Source of the DNA: Chitinophagaceae bacterium
GTDB lineage: Bacteria > Bacteroidota > Bacteroidia > Chitinophagales > Chitinophagaceae
Assembly (NCBI GenBank): GCA_017882205.1
Contig: JADGPY010000012.1
Span: 1-23,279 of the forward strand
Direction of reading: 5' to 3'
DNA length: 23,279 bases
Under the pieces are notes generated by a model. The model was not told where the DNA came from and did not search any database. It saw only the letters and a list, made by a program, of their open reading frames with translations. Both the position numbers and the translations under genes were made by a program. Shown here piece after piece: positions 14,508-22,287 of this stretch (its first letter is position 1; every line of letters begins with the position of its first letter).

Positions 14508-16994
14508 TCACCGGTTCAATGATCCCTTGTTGCTCATTTGCCGTTTTGCTAACAAGTTGGCAAATAGCCTATAGGCGCCAGGTATTCCTGCTGGCAGTTC
14601 CCTGAAAAATACTAGCCCCGAGTATACAAACCGGCCTTTACCATAATCAGCTACAATTAGACTTCCTTTTTGCTCTGCCTCACCGGGATCGCTCATGGAA
14701 AATATAGGTTGGTATCCTGGATCAAGATTCTCAGCGTTATAGGTACTACGTTCCTGTATCCATCCTTCAAAATCTTTTTGCACGATCTTGTTAGGCAAAT
14801 TCATTACCGGATGATCAGGTGCTAAAAACTTTACAGTGGCTTCTTCATCGGTTATCCTCTTCCCTGAGATCGTAAAGGGATAAGGACCAATGTTGGCTTT
14901 TAAACCATTCACATTATATTGAACAAGTAACACCCCTCCTTCTTTTATATAATCCATCAGGATATCGTGATCATTTGATAACCAATCATGAATATTGTAT
15001 GCTCTTACCCCTGTTATGATAGCATCGAATCTTTTCAAATTAGCTGGATTAACATCTTTCTGCGAGAGCATAGTCACGGTATAACCCATTAATTCCAATG
15101 CATCAGGCACTTTATCGCCGGCACCGGCAATGTAACCTATATTGCTACCCGAAATTTTCAGGTCCATTGCAACAAGTTGTGTTTCTGCTGGTGGAAAATA
15201 AACAATGGTTGGGATGTGATCATATTGAATAGTTTTCCGGTAAGCATTCCACGAATTTTTTCCATCTGTGGCGACTGCTTTTATCAACTCCCTGTAATCC
15301 GACAAAGCATTGTTTACAGAAAACATTGAAACAGATTCATTCCCTTTAGAACCAGCCGAAATAATTTCCTGTACATTTTGTGAGTGAATATTTTTTATTG
15401 TAAAATTATTTAGTGAGCTGGCATTAGATTTAGCAAACGCACTTACTTTCACAGGATTTTTATTGATAGATAAATAAGTTTTACTACTATAATTCACCTC
15501 AATTTTAGGAAGTATAACCAGTGGTTGATACCATTCTCCCCGAACCGGATCATTTGCCTTAAATTGTATAGGCTTTTCGAAAAAAATAGTTTCCCCGAAT
15601 ATTTGTATGGCAAGTTTCACGGTTGGCGGATCATTCTCAGGCTTTCCAATCAGTTGCTGCTCATTTACAACAAAACTCCCTTTGTCCAAAGGCTTTTCAA
15701 GCCAATAGGGCTGGGTTATTCCATTATAATCAACAAATATGGTTATAGTCTGCCTAAGATTAATATTCTTTTTGAGCTCATCCGGTAAAACCCAATATGT
15801 GTCAGATAAGTGAGCAGTCGGATGCTTTGCCTCTACCCCTCCCCTGTTATTTAATAAGAGGCTTATCTTTAAAGAATCACCCTGTACTACATATTGCTGA
15901 GCAGTGGTTGCTTCCATGAATAATCCACTGCACTCTTCAATAAGTTTTATCACCTCTTTCAACTTCTGCGATTTCCAGTAACCATCCTGGAGGTTTGAAA
16001 TTGCTTTATAAATATTAACCAGCTCAGGAACTGTATTTTCCGGATGTTCGAATGAATAATTTTGAATGGCATGATCAATTAAAATTTTAATAGCATTGGG
16101 ATCATCCTTATCATTATTACTCTGCTTCAATCTCATCCAGGTTTCATCAACACCCTCAGTCAAATCACTTAAGGGCGCATCCCCCTTAACTGTTTTAAAA
16201 TACTCTAACTGGCTACCCCGGCTTCTTGGTACACCGAAGCCCTGGCTCTTATGCTGGCTTCTGCTTTCAGCAGCCATTTCACCATAACTCTTTCCTAACA
16301 AGGCATTGTACCCGCCTACTTCTATTTTTAATTGATCTTCCCGTTGTGTATTAGTATTTCCGAAATTGAAGGTATTCCATAACAGACGTTTCACTTTCCA
16401 TGGCTTAACGCCATATTGAAATTGCTCTGGGAATTTATTTGGATCTGCGGCCGCATCAAATGCTTCTCCAGCCAGTATAGCCGATGCAGTATGGTGGCCA
16501 TGGCCCCCTTCCCCCGTAGTCGGAAATCTTGTGATAATAACATCGGGTTGAAACTTCCTGATCACCCATACAACATCACTTAAAATTTTATCCTTATCCC
16601 AAATCTTAAATGTTTCCTCTGGATTCTTACTATAGCCAAAGTCATAAGCACGGCTGAAAAATTGTTCAGCTCCATCAATCCGCCGTGCTGCAAGCAATTC
16701 CTGTGTTCTAATCAATCCAAGTTCTACTCCCTGTTCATCACCTATAAGATTTTGTCCTCCATCACCGCGGGTGAGGCTTAAATAGCCTGTTCTGTATAAT
16801 TTATCATTTGCGAGGTAGGCCATCAATCTTGAGTTTTCATCATCAGGATGAGCGGCAATATAGAGCACACTACCAAGCACATCTAGCTTCTTTAGGTGTA
16901 ATAATATTTCTGAAGAAGTATAAGATCCTGGAGATTGACCGAGACTAAAAAGAGAACAGCAGAAGATTAAAATGATTAACAAAAACTTGGGCAT
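14508..16994 (-). CDS. Secreted PIG-L/LmbE-family deacetylase with C-terminal amidotransferase-like domain
   Basis: The protein has 828 residues. Residues 1-19 form a signal peptide ending SLGQ. The PIG-L metallo-deacetylase domain follows: AHPDDE at 48-53 and HGHHTAS at 165-171 supply the zinc ligands (His49, Asp52, His168 by analogy with MshB). This family removes N-acetyl groups from GlcNAc-type substrates. A central beta-rich region (about 370-600) is followed by a ThuA/class I amidotransferase-like alpha-beta domain (about 620-820) with segments such as FDAIITGVRAYN and GGVLLVQYNV; no catalytic cysteine is evident. It should act in the periplasm or outside the cell. It is the first gene of a minus-strand cluster with the micropeptide and the SSS symporter, which suggests trimming of an acetylated amino-sugar compound before uptake. 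The exact substrate is unknown. Confidence 0.88.
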   Translation of the reverse strand: MPKFLLIILIFCCSLFSLGQSPGSYTSSEILLHLKKLDVLGSVLYIAAHPDDENSRLMAYLANDKLYRTGYLSLTRGDGGQNLIGDEQGVELGLIRTQELLAARRIDGAEQFFSRAYDFGYSKNPEETFKIWDKDKILSDVVWVIRKFQPDVIITRFPTTGEGGHGHHTASAILAGEAFDAAADPNKFPEQFQYGVKPWKVKRLLWNTFNFGNTNTQREDQLKIEVGGYNALLGKSYGEMAAESRSQHKSQGFGVPRSRGSQLEYFKTVKGDAPLSDLTEGVDETWMRLKQSNNDKDDPNAIKILIDHAIQNYSFEHPENTVPELVNIYKAISNLQDGYWKSQKLKEVIKLIEECSGLFMEATTAQQYVVQGDSLKISLLLNNRGGVEAKHPTAHLSDTYWVLPDELKKNINLRQTITIFVDYNGITQPYWLEKPLDKGSFVVNEQQLIGKPENDPPTVKLAIQIFGETIFFEKPIQFKANDPVRGEWYQPLVILPKIEVNYSSKTYLSINKNPVKVSAFAKSNASSLNNFTIKNIHSQNVQEIISAGSKGNESVSMFSVNNALSDYRELIKAVATDGKNSWNAYRKTIQYDHIPTIVYFPPAETQLVAMDLKISGSNIGYIAGAGDKVPDALELMGYTVTMLSQKDVNPANLKRFDAIITGVRAYNIHDWLSNDHDILMDYIKEGGVLLVQYNVNGLKANIGPYPFTISGKRITDEEATVKFLAPDHPVMNLPNKIVQKDFEGWIQERSTYNAENLDPGYQPIFSMSDPGEAEQKGSLIVADYGKGRFVYSGLVFFRELPAGIPGAYRLFANLLAKRQMSNKGSLNR

Positions 16995-17105
16995 GATAAA
17001 AGATTGAATTACGAATGTAACAATATCCTTTTTTGAAATACTGCCACTTATGTATTAAACTTCTTAAGGTAAGAAAAGAATAGCTGAAATTCGACCACCG
17101 CTAAC

Positions 17106-17133
17106 AAAAAAACCTTCTGCTTTCGCAGAAGGT
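17106..17133 (-). terminator. Strong intrinsic terminator for the TonB receptor transcript
   Basis: On the minus strand a perfect 9-bp stem, ACCTTCTGC/GCAGAAGGT (17112-17133), closes a GAAA tetraloop and is followed by a run of six Ts (17111-17106). It stands downstream of the receptor gene and the OmpA remnant and upstream of the deacetylase gene, so it ends the receptor transcript. The plus-strand side is followed by only a moderate T-run. Confidence 0.9.
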
Positions 17134-17158
17134 CTCTTTATTTAATTGGTTATTAAGA

Positions 17159-17384
17159 TCAATGATTAGTAAGATTAATTACCACTCTCCTGTTCTTAGC
17201 ACGTCCTGCAGGTGTTTTATTATCTGCGATTGGTTTATCCGGATCATATCCTTTAACTGATATCTTGTCTGTGCTAACTCCTTTGTTGATCAGGACATGC
17301 ATCAAGGCTATCTACAACTCCATCACCATCACGATCTTTAATTGGTTCAATTACCGGAACCCGGATTGCTACCGGGGCCTTTAC
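17159..17384 (-). pseudogene. Decayed TSP3-OmpA domain, remnant of a C-terminal fusion to the TonB receptor
   Basis: Read in the -1 frame relative to the receptor stop, 17384-17274 encodes VKAPVAIRVPVIEPIKDRDG, followed by DGVVDSLDACPDQQRS and a stop. This is a proline-rich linker and one thrombospondin type 3 calcium-binding repeat, as found before OmpA domains. In another frame, 17293-17159 encodes the last 44 residues of an OmpA peptidoglycan-binding domain: LINKGVSTDKISVKGYD, then DKPIADNKTPAGRAKNRR and a short tail before TGA. The remaining TSP3 repeats and most of the OmpA fold are missing. The two parts share the bases CTGAT (17289-17293), a likely microhomology junction of an internal deletion. 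The linker frame joins the receptor frame if one A is added to the A8 tract at 17385-17392. The damage is read directly; the ancestral fusion is inferred. Confidence 0.8.
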
Positions 17385-20300
17385 TTTTTTTTAAAAAGCT
17401 CGCCAAAATCAACTCCTGCTCTTGCATAGAGATAACGTCCATTAAATCCAAATTGATTAGGACTATAAAGAAAACGCCCCCTATTGCTAACATCACGACC
17501 TGCACCATAACCGCCGGGTGCCTGGTTTGCTCCAGCAATAGGATTAATATAAACTGCTTGCATATCGTTTCGTGGATCAATAAAAACCCTGTCTGGATAG
17601 ACATCGAATAAATTGTTAGCACCCATTCCTATAGTGATTCCTCTGTGAATACGATAATTGATTGTTAGGTCGGTTATGATTTTTGGACTAAATGTTTGAT
17701 CAACATCCGGAAGAATATCATTCCATGGAGTGCCATCAATCTTTTTGGCATTAGGATCAACATTATTCACAAATCGTGTTTTTCCAAAATAGACGCCACG
17801 AACAGTAATATCCCATTTCTTTATCTGGTAGTTTGAAGTGACATTAACTTTAGCTTTTGGTTGAGCCACCTCGATACGACTGATCTGCTGACGATCGAAA
17901 AGCACGTTCTTCAAGTCTAATGCAGGATTCTTTGTTGGATCAGTTAAACTTGGATTGTTTTTAGCATCATCAATCTTTGAATTTGTATTTAAATTGGTGA
18001 CCTTGTTATTATTGTAATTACCAGCTATAGAAAGAGTGAGTAAACCACTGCGTAATTGAATTCTGTCTGTAAATACCACATCTACACCAAGAGTTCGTGT
18101 GTCTACTGCGTTCGTCCAGAATTGAATAGCGTTTACCCCATTAATAAGTGTAGGGTTCCCTACAGATTTTACAATCGAATCCACTAATGGATTTGACCTA
18201 TTGAAAGCAGTAGAAAGTACGACCCTGTCTTTTATTTTAATGTAATAACCATCAACGGTAAAAGTAATATTGTTACCAGATCTGGCAACAATTCCAGCAG
18301 TTGCGCTGTATGATTTTTCAGGCTTCAATTGTTGAACGCCAAAACCATTTCTTACAATTGGATTGTCATTATTAGCAGTTAAAGATTGGGAAGGTAATCC
18401 ACCCACAAACTGGGTAGATGTATTTTGAAAGTAACGTTGTTGCAAAGAAGGTGCACGGAATCCAAGGTTGCCACTGGCCCGGATAGCAAAATTTTTACTA
18501 ACCTCGTATCTGGCTGAAACCTTGCCGCCTAAACCCTCACCAAAATCGCTATATTTTTCATAGCGCGCAGCAACACCTAATAAAAATTGATTGATTGTAC
18601 CTTCAACATCAACATATCCTGAAGCTATATTCCGGCCTTTACGTAAGGCATCAGCTGGCCCGAAACCTGGGAATACCTGGGCACCCGCAGCAGCCTGAGT
18701 TGTACCGAAACTGACTACCTGGTTATTATATCCAGAATAAGCAGGAAGTGCAGGAATCAAAGCCAGGCGGCCCCCATTAGCATATGAATTAAGTTCACCT
18801 GCAGCAATCTGGAATTGTTCAAACCTTAATTCAGCTCCAAATGCCACATTAAAGGAACTGAAAGATCCAAATTTAGATACATTTTTAGAAAACTCCAGGT
18901 TGGTTGTGTTCTGCTCAAACCTTAAACCTCCAGCGTCGAAACTTGTTTGTGCTGCATTAGTTGGAGGCAATGAGGCATTCCCTGTGTTTTCAATATTATA
19001 AGCCAATTTATTTACACCAAAAGTATGGCTGAAGTCCACATCCCATCTTCTAATTTTAGTTTTAATTCCTGCAATAATAGACCCGTCATCCAATCTGGTA
19101 TGAATTTGAGGCAAGAAGCCATCAGGGTAAATTAAATTGCTATCCGCATTAACAGGCTGTTGAGAGAATGAGTTTGGATTCCTGCTAAAGCCTTCTGCTG
19201 CACCAGACCGGTGACTGATACCAGCAGTAAAATAGAATTCAGATTTATTCGAAATTGGAATTCCACCATTAACAAAAGCTCCATAGTTTTCATTTGCAGC
19301 ATTTCCTGCAACAATATTATGACGACTATAATTTCTATCAGCAACTTGCTTACGATCGAGGTCCATAGCCCAGCGCTTAAAATTTGCCTGGTCAGTTGCT
19401 GATAGAGCAGGATTGGCGGTTAAGGTTGGAAGTGCCCCACTATTGCCATAATAGATCAAAGGAATATTATCATTCCCGCTACGATTTGTTGCACCACGTC
19501 CAAGATATTGCCCACTAAAAACAATATTTCCACCTTTCTTCCCTATCCTGGTTCCCGCATAAAAATCGTATTGACTGTTTGCGCCATCATGTATATCCTG
19601 GCCACCCCCATAATTAAGATGTGTGAAGTTTTCACCATTGGTAGCTGATGCAAACAATCCCTGGTAATTCTTTTTTAATACAACATTAATCACCCCAGCG
19701 ATGGCATCAGAACCATATTGTGCAGAAGCGCCATCTCTTAATACCTCAATTCGCTCGATTGAAGCAACCGGGATAGCATTCAAATCGGTCCCTACTGAAC
19801 CACGTCCAACTGAACCATTGATATTAACCAGGGATGAAGTGTGTCTTCTTTTACCGTTTACTAATACAAGTGTTTGGTCTGGTCCCAACCCGCGAAGACC
19901 GGCAGGATCTATAAAATCTGTTCCGTCTGTAATGGTTTGCCTGGCACTTTGAAAGGAAGGAGCAATATAGGTAAGTATTTGGGTTGCATCCACTTGTCCA
20001 TAATTCTTTAATTCTTTTGAGGTAATAACATCTACAGGTACTGCAGTAGAAAGTTTACTGCGCCCGCCAGTACGGCTACCAACAATAACGATATCTTCAC
20101 CTGTGCCTGTAACACTCATTGTTGCATCAACAGTTGAAGTCTGGTTTGCTGAAACTGTAACCAGGGCACTATATGGTTGAAATCCCACATAAGAAATGGT
20201 AACGGTGTACCTGCCTGGTCTAACCTTCAGTTCATACACACCCGAAGCATCGGTTGTTGTTCCTCTACCTCCGCCGTTTAAACTTACTGATGCGCCACTT

Positions 20301-20425
20301 AAAGGCCCACGTTCATCACTAACCGTACCTCGTATAGTTCCGTTCTGAGCCTGCCCGTAAGCAATCGATATTAGTAAAATAAACACTGAAAGAATTGCCT
20401 TACGCAACTGATTAAATTTTCTCAT
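17381..20425 (-). CDS. TonB-dependent outer membrane receptor with carboxypeptidase-regulatory-like domain
   Basis: The protein has 1014 residues. Residues 1-26 form a signal peptide ending GQAQ. Residues about 28-105 form a CarboxypepD_reg-like beta-sandwich (GTIRGTVSDERGPLSGASVS). Then comes the plug domain, with VPVDVITSKELKNYGQVDA, LRGLGPDQTLVLVNGKRRH and IERIEVLRDGASAQYGSDAI, followed by a large 22-strand-type barrel to the terminal strand YLYARAGVDF. The last residues GELFKKK extend beyond the barrel and end at a TAA within AAAAAAAAGTAA. There the -1 frame continues into a TSP3-OmpA remnant. The protein should import a large substrate across the outer membrane with TonB energy. No SusD-like partner is adjacent, so it is not a clear polysaccharide utilisation locus. 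It is divergent from the gamma-glutamyltranspeptidase gene across 96 bases. Confidence 0.93.
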   Translation of the reverse strand: MRKFNQLRKAILSVFILLISIAYGQAQNGTIRGTVSDERGPLSGASVSLNGGGRGTTTDASGVYELKVRPGRYTVTISYVGFQPYSALVTVSANQTSTVDATMSVTGTGEDIVIVGSRTGGRSKLSTAVPVDVITSKELKNYGQVDATQILTYIAPSFQSARQTITDGTDFIDPAGLRGLGPDQTLVLVNGKRRHTSSLVNINGSVGRGSVGTDLNAIPVASIERIEVLRDGASAQYGSDAIAGVINVVLKKNYQGLFASATNGENFTHLNYGGGQDIHDGANSQYDFYAGTRIGKKGGNIVFSGQYLGRGATNRSGNDNIPLIYYGNSGALPTLTANPALSATDQANFKRWAMDLDRKQVADRNYSRHNIVAGNAANENYGAFVNGGIPISNKSEFYFTAGISHRSGAAEGFSRNPNSFSQQPVNADSNLIYPDGFLPQIHTRLDDGSIIAGIKTKIRRWDVDFSHTFGVNKLAYNIENTGNASLPPTNAAQTSFDAGGLRFEQNTTNLEFSKNVSKFGSFSSFNVAFGAELRFEQFQIAAGELNSYANGGRLALIPALPAYSGYNNQVVSFGTTQAAAGAQVFPGFGPADALRKGRNIASGYVDVEGTINQFLLGVAARYEKYSDFGEGLGGKVSARYEVSKNFAIRASGNLGFRAPSLQQRYFQNTSTQFVGGLPSQSLTANNDNPIVRNGFGVQQLKPEKSYSATAGIVARSGNNITFTVDGYYIKIKDRVVLSTAFNRSNPLVDSIVKSVGNPTLINGVNAIQFWTNAVDTRTLGVDVVFTDRIQLRSGLLTLSIAGNYNNNKVTNLNTNSKIDDAKNNPSLTDPTKNPALDLKNVLFDRQQISRIEVAQPKAKVNVTSNYQIKKWDITVRGVYFGKTRFVNNVDPNAKKIDGTPWNDILPDVDQTFSPKIITDLTINYRIHRGITIGMGANNLFDVYPDRVFIDPRNDMQAVYINPIAGANQAPGGYGAGRDVSNRGRFLYSPNQFGFNGRYLYARAGVDFGELFKKK

Positions 20426-20465
20426 AAGCTTGTTTTTACAATTGTTTTATTGCAGATAGATAAAA

Positions 20466-20495
20466 TAAAGTTACTAAACTTATTATTGCTGTAAA
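20466..20495 (-). promoter_or_regulatory. Candidate promoter of the TonB receptor gene
   Basis: On the minus strand TTTA (complement of 20492-20495), an 18-base spacer and TAACTTTA (complement of 20466-20473) each differ by one base from TTTG and TAnnTTTG. The predicted transcript would begin near 20459, giving a leader of about 35 bases. The same 96-base divergent spacer must hold the promoter for the plus-strand transpeptidase gene, but I see no convincing match for it. Confidence 0.35.
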
Positions 20496-20521
20496 AACTT
20501 AAATTCGAATAAAATATCGAC

Positions 20522-22225
20522 ATGCTTTCACCAGGTACAAGAGTTCCACTCACAATAATGGTTTGTATTGCTATTTCATTTTCTGCGCAATCGCAGCAAA
20601 TAAATGCATATAATTATACATTACAAAAAAATCTTTCCAGCAAAAATGGTGTGGTTGTTTCCGCGCATGCCTTGGCAAGTGAGGCTGGTGCGCTCATGCT
20701 GAGGCTTGGAGGCAATGCAATTGATGCAGCCATTGCTACCCAATTGGCACTGGCGGTGGTATACCCGAATGCGGGGAATATTGGTGGTGGTGGATTTTTG
20801 GTAGCCCATTTGAAGAATGGACAAAACATTTCCATTGACTATAGGGAAACAGCACCTGCAATGGCTTCCCGGGATATGTACCTGGATGCTAACGGTAACC
20901 CTCAAATGAATTTATCACAGGATGGTCATCTTGCTTCAGGTGTGCCAGGCACCATTGCAGGAATCTTTGCTTGTATGAAATACGCCAAACTTCCTTTCAG
21001 GCAATTAGTATCCCCTGCCATACAATTTGCTGAAAAAGGATTTACTATCACTGAAGCCCAGGCTAAAAGCTTAAACGACATGCGCAATGAGTTTATTAAA
21101 TTAAATACCACTGTACCGGTTTTCGTAAAAAAAGATCCATGGAAAAAGGGTGATACCCTTGTACAAAAAGATCTTGCCACTACCCTCAAAAGAATAAGAG
21201 ATCTTGGCGCAAAAGGTTTCTATGAAGGCATTACAGCCGACCTCATTGCCAAAGAAATGAAAACAGGAAAGGGAATCATTACAAAGGCGGACCTCGCAGG
21301 TTATTCTGCAAAAACAAGAATACCTATTGCTTTTAACTACCATGCTTATACGATCGTGACAATGCCATTGCCAAGCAGTGGCGGGATCATCCTGGAACAA
21401 ATGATGAAAATGATCGAGAAAAGAAACATTGCCTTGCTGAAATTCGAAACCCCACAGTCTGTGCAATTAATGACAGAAGTGGAAAGAAGAGCCTATGCCG
21501 ACAGGGCAAAATTTCTCGGCGACCCTGATTTTGTAAAGGTGCCTGTGAAAACAATGGTAAGTGAAAAATACCTGGATGACCGGATGAAAGATTTTGACCC
21601 AACTAAAGCGGGCAGTAGTGCCCAAATTGCTGCAGGAAACATTCCTGAAAGTGAGGAAACAACCCATTTTAGTGTATTGGATAAATATGGTAATGCTGTT
21701 TCAGTTACCACCACTTTAAATGGAGGTTATGGAAGCCGAACGGTAGTAGCAGGTGCAGGCTTTTTACTTAACAACGAGATGGACGATTTCAGTGTAAAGC
21801 CTGGAGTACCCAATATGTATGGAGCCATAGGCGCTGAAGCAAATGCCATAGCACCACATAAAAGAATGCTTAGCAGCATGACCCCAACCATTGTCCTAAA
21901 GAAAAACACACCCTACCTTGTTGTAGGCAGCCCAGGTGGAACTACCATTCCAACCAGCGTATTTCAAACTTTAGTCGATATTCTTGAATTTAAAATGAAC
22001 ACTAACGATGCAGTCAATAAACCCAAATTTCATCACCAATGGCTACCAGATGAACTCTATGTTGAAAAAGGGTTTTCTTCTGAAGTAAAGACTGCACTTG
22101 AAAAAATGGGCTATAAAATCACAGAACGCTCCTCAATTGGCAGAACAGAAGTCATCAGAACAGATCCTAAAAACGTAGAAGGTGTTGCAGACAAAAGGGG
22201 AGATGATTCAGCAGCAAAAGATTGA
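20522..22225 (+). CDS. ggt: Gamma-glutamyltranspeptidase
   Basis: This 567-residue Ntn-hydrolase precursor has a signal peptide of about 25 residues ending SAQSQ. It cleaves or transfers gamma-glutamyl groups of glutathione and gamma-glutamyl peptides in the periplasm. The self-cleavage site and nucleophile are Thr380 in EETTHFSVLDKYGNAVSVTT, matching E. coli Thr391. Upstream are GGNAIDAAIATQLALAVV and NIGGGGFLV of the large subunit, the substrate-loop PLPSSGGIILEQ, and downstream LSSMTPTIVL and GSPGGTTIPTS of the small subunit. All key motifs are intact and the length is normal (E. coli 580). It is divergent from the TonB receptor and 62 bases before the PLP enzyme gene, which is probably co-transcribed because no terminator is visible between them. 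A role in recycling extracellular peptides is inferred from the family. Confidence 0.95.
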   Translation: MLSPGTRVPLTIMVCIAISFSAQSQQINAYNYTLQKNLSSKNGVVVSAHALASEAGALMLRLGGNAIDAAIATQLALAVVYPNAGNIGGGGFLVAHLKNGQNISIDYRETAPAMASRDMYLDANGNPQMNLSQDGHLASGVPGTIAGIFACMKYAKLPFRQLVSPAIQFAEKGFTITEAQAKSLNDMRNEFIKLNTTVPVFVKKDPWKKGDTLVQKDLATTLKRIRDLGAKGFYEGITADLIAKEMKTGKGIITKADLAGYSAKTRIPIAFNYHAYTIVTMPLPSSGGIILEQMMKMIEKRNIALLKFETPQSVQLMTEVERRAYADRAKFLGDPDFVKVPVKTMVSEKYLDDRMKDFDPTKAGSSAQIAAGNIPESEETTHFSVLDKYGNAVSVTTTLNGGYGSRTVVAGAGFLLNNEMDDFSVKPGVPNMYGAIGAEANAIAPHKRMLSSMTPTIVLKKNTPYLVVGSPGGTTIPTSVFQTLVDILEFKMNTNDAVNKPKFHHQWLPDELYVEKGFSSEVKTALEKMGYKITERSSIGRTEVIRTDPKNVEGVADKRGDDSAAKD

Positions 22226-22287
22226 TTTGAGTATTGTTGACTAACCTTAGATTATAAACAAACAACGCCTGAACAAAGCTCAACTAT

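Noticed and set aside
17347..17622. Minus-strand 91-residue ORF over the receptor 3' end
   Set aside because: It lies in the third frame of the receptor gene; its residues follow neither the receptor nor the OmpA pattern.
17381..20425. SusC/SusD polysaccharide utilisation locus
   Set aside because: No SusD-like lipoprotein, glycoside hydrolase or sensor gene lies near the receptor, and the plug does not show a clear SusC signature.
20614..21909. Several minus-strand ORFs of 60-121 residues
   Set aside because: All are antisense to an intact gamma-glutamyltranspeptidase gene with every catalytic motif present.
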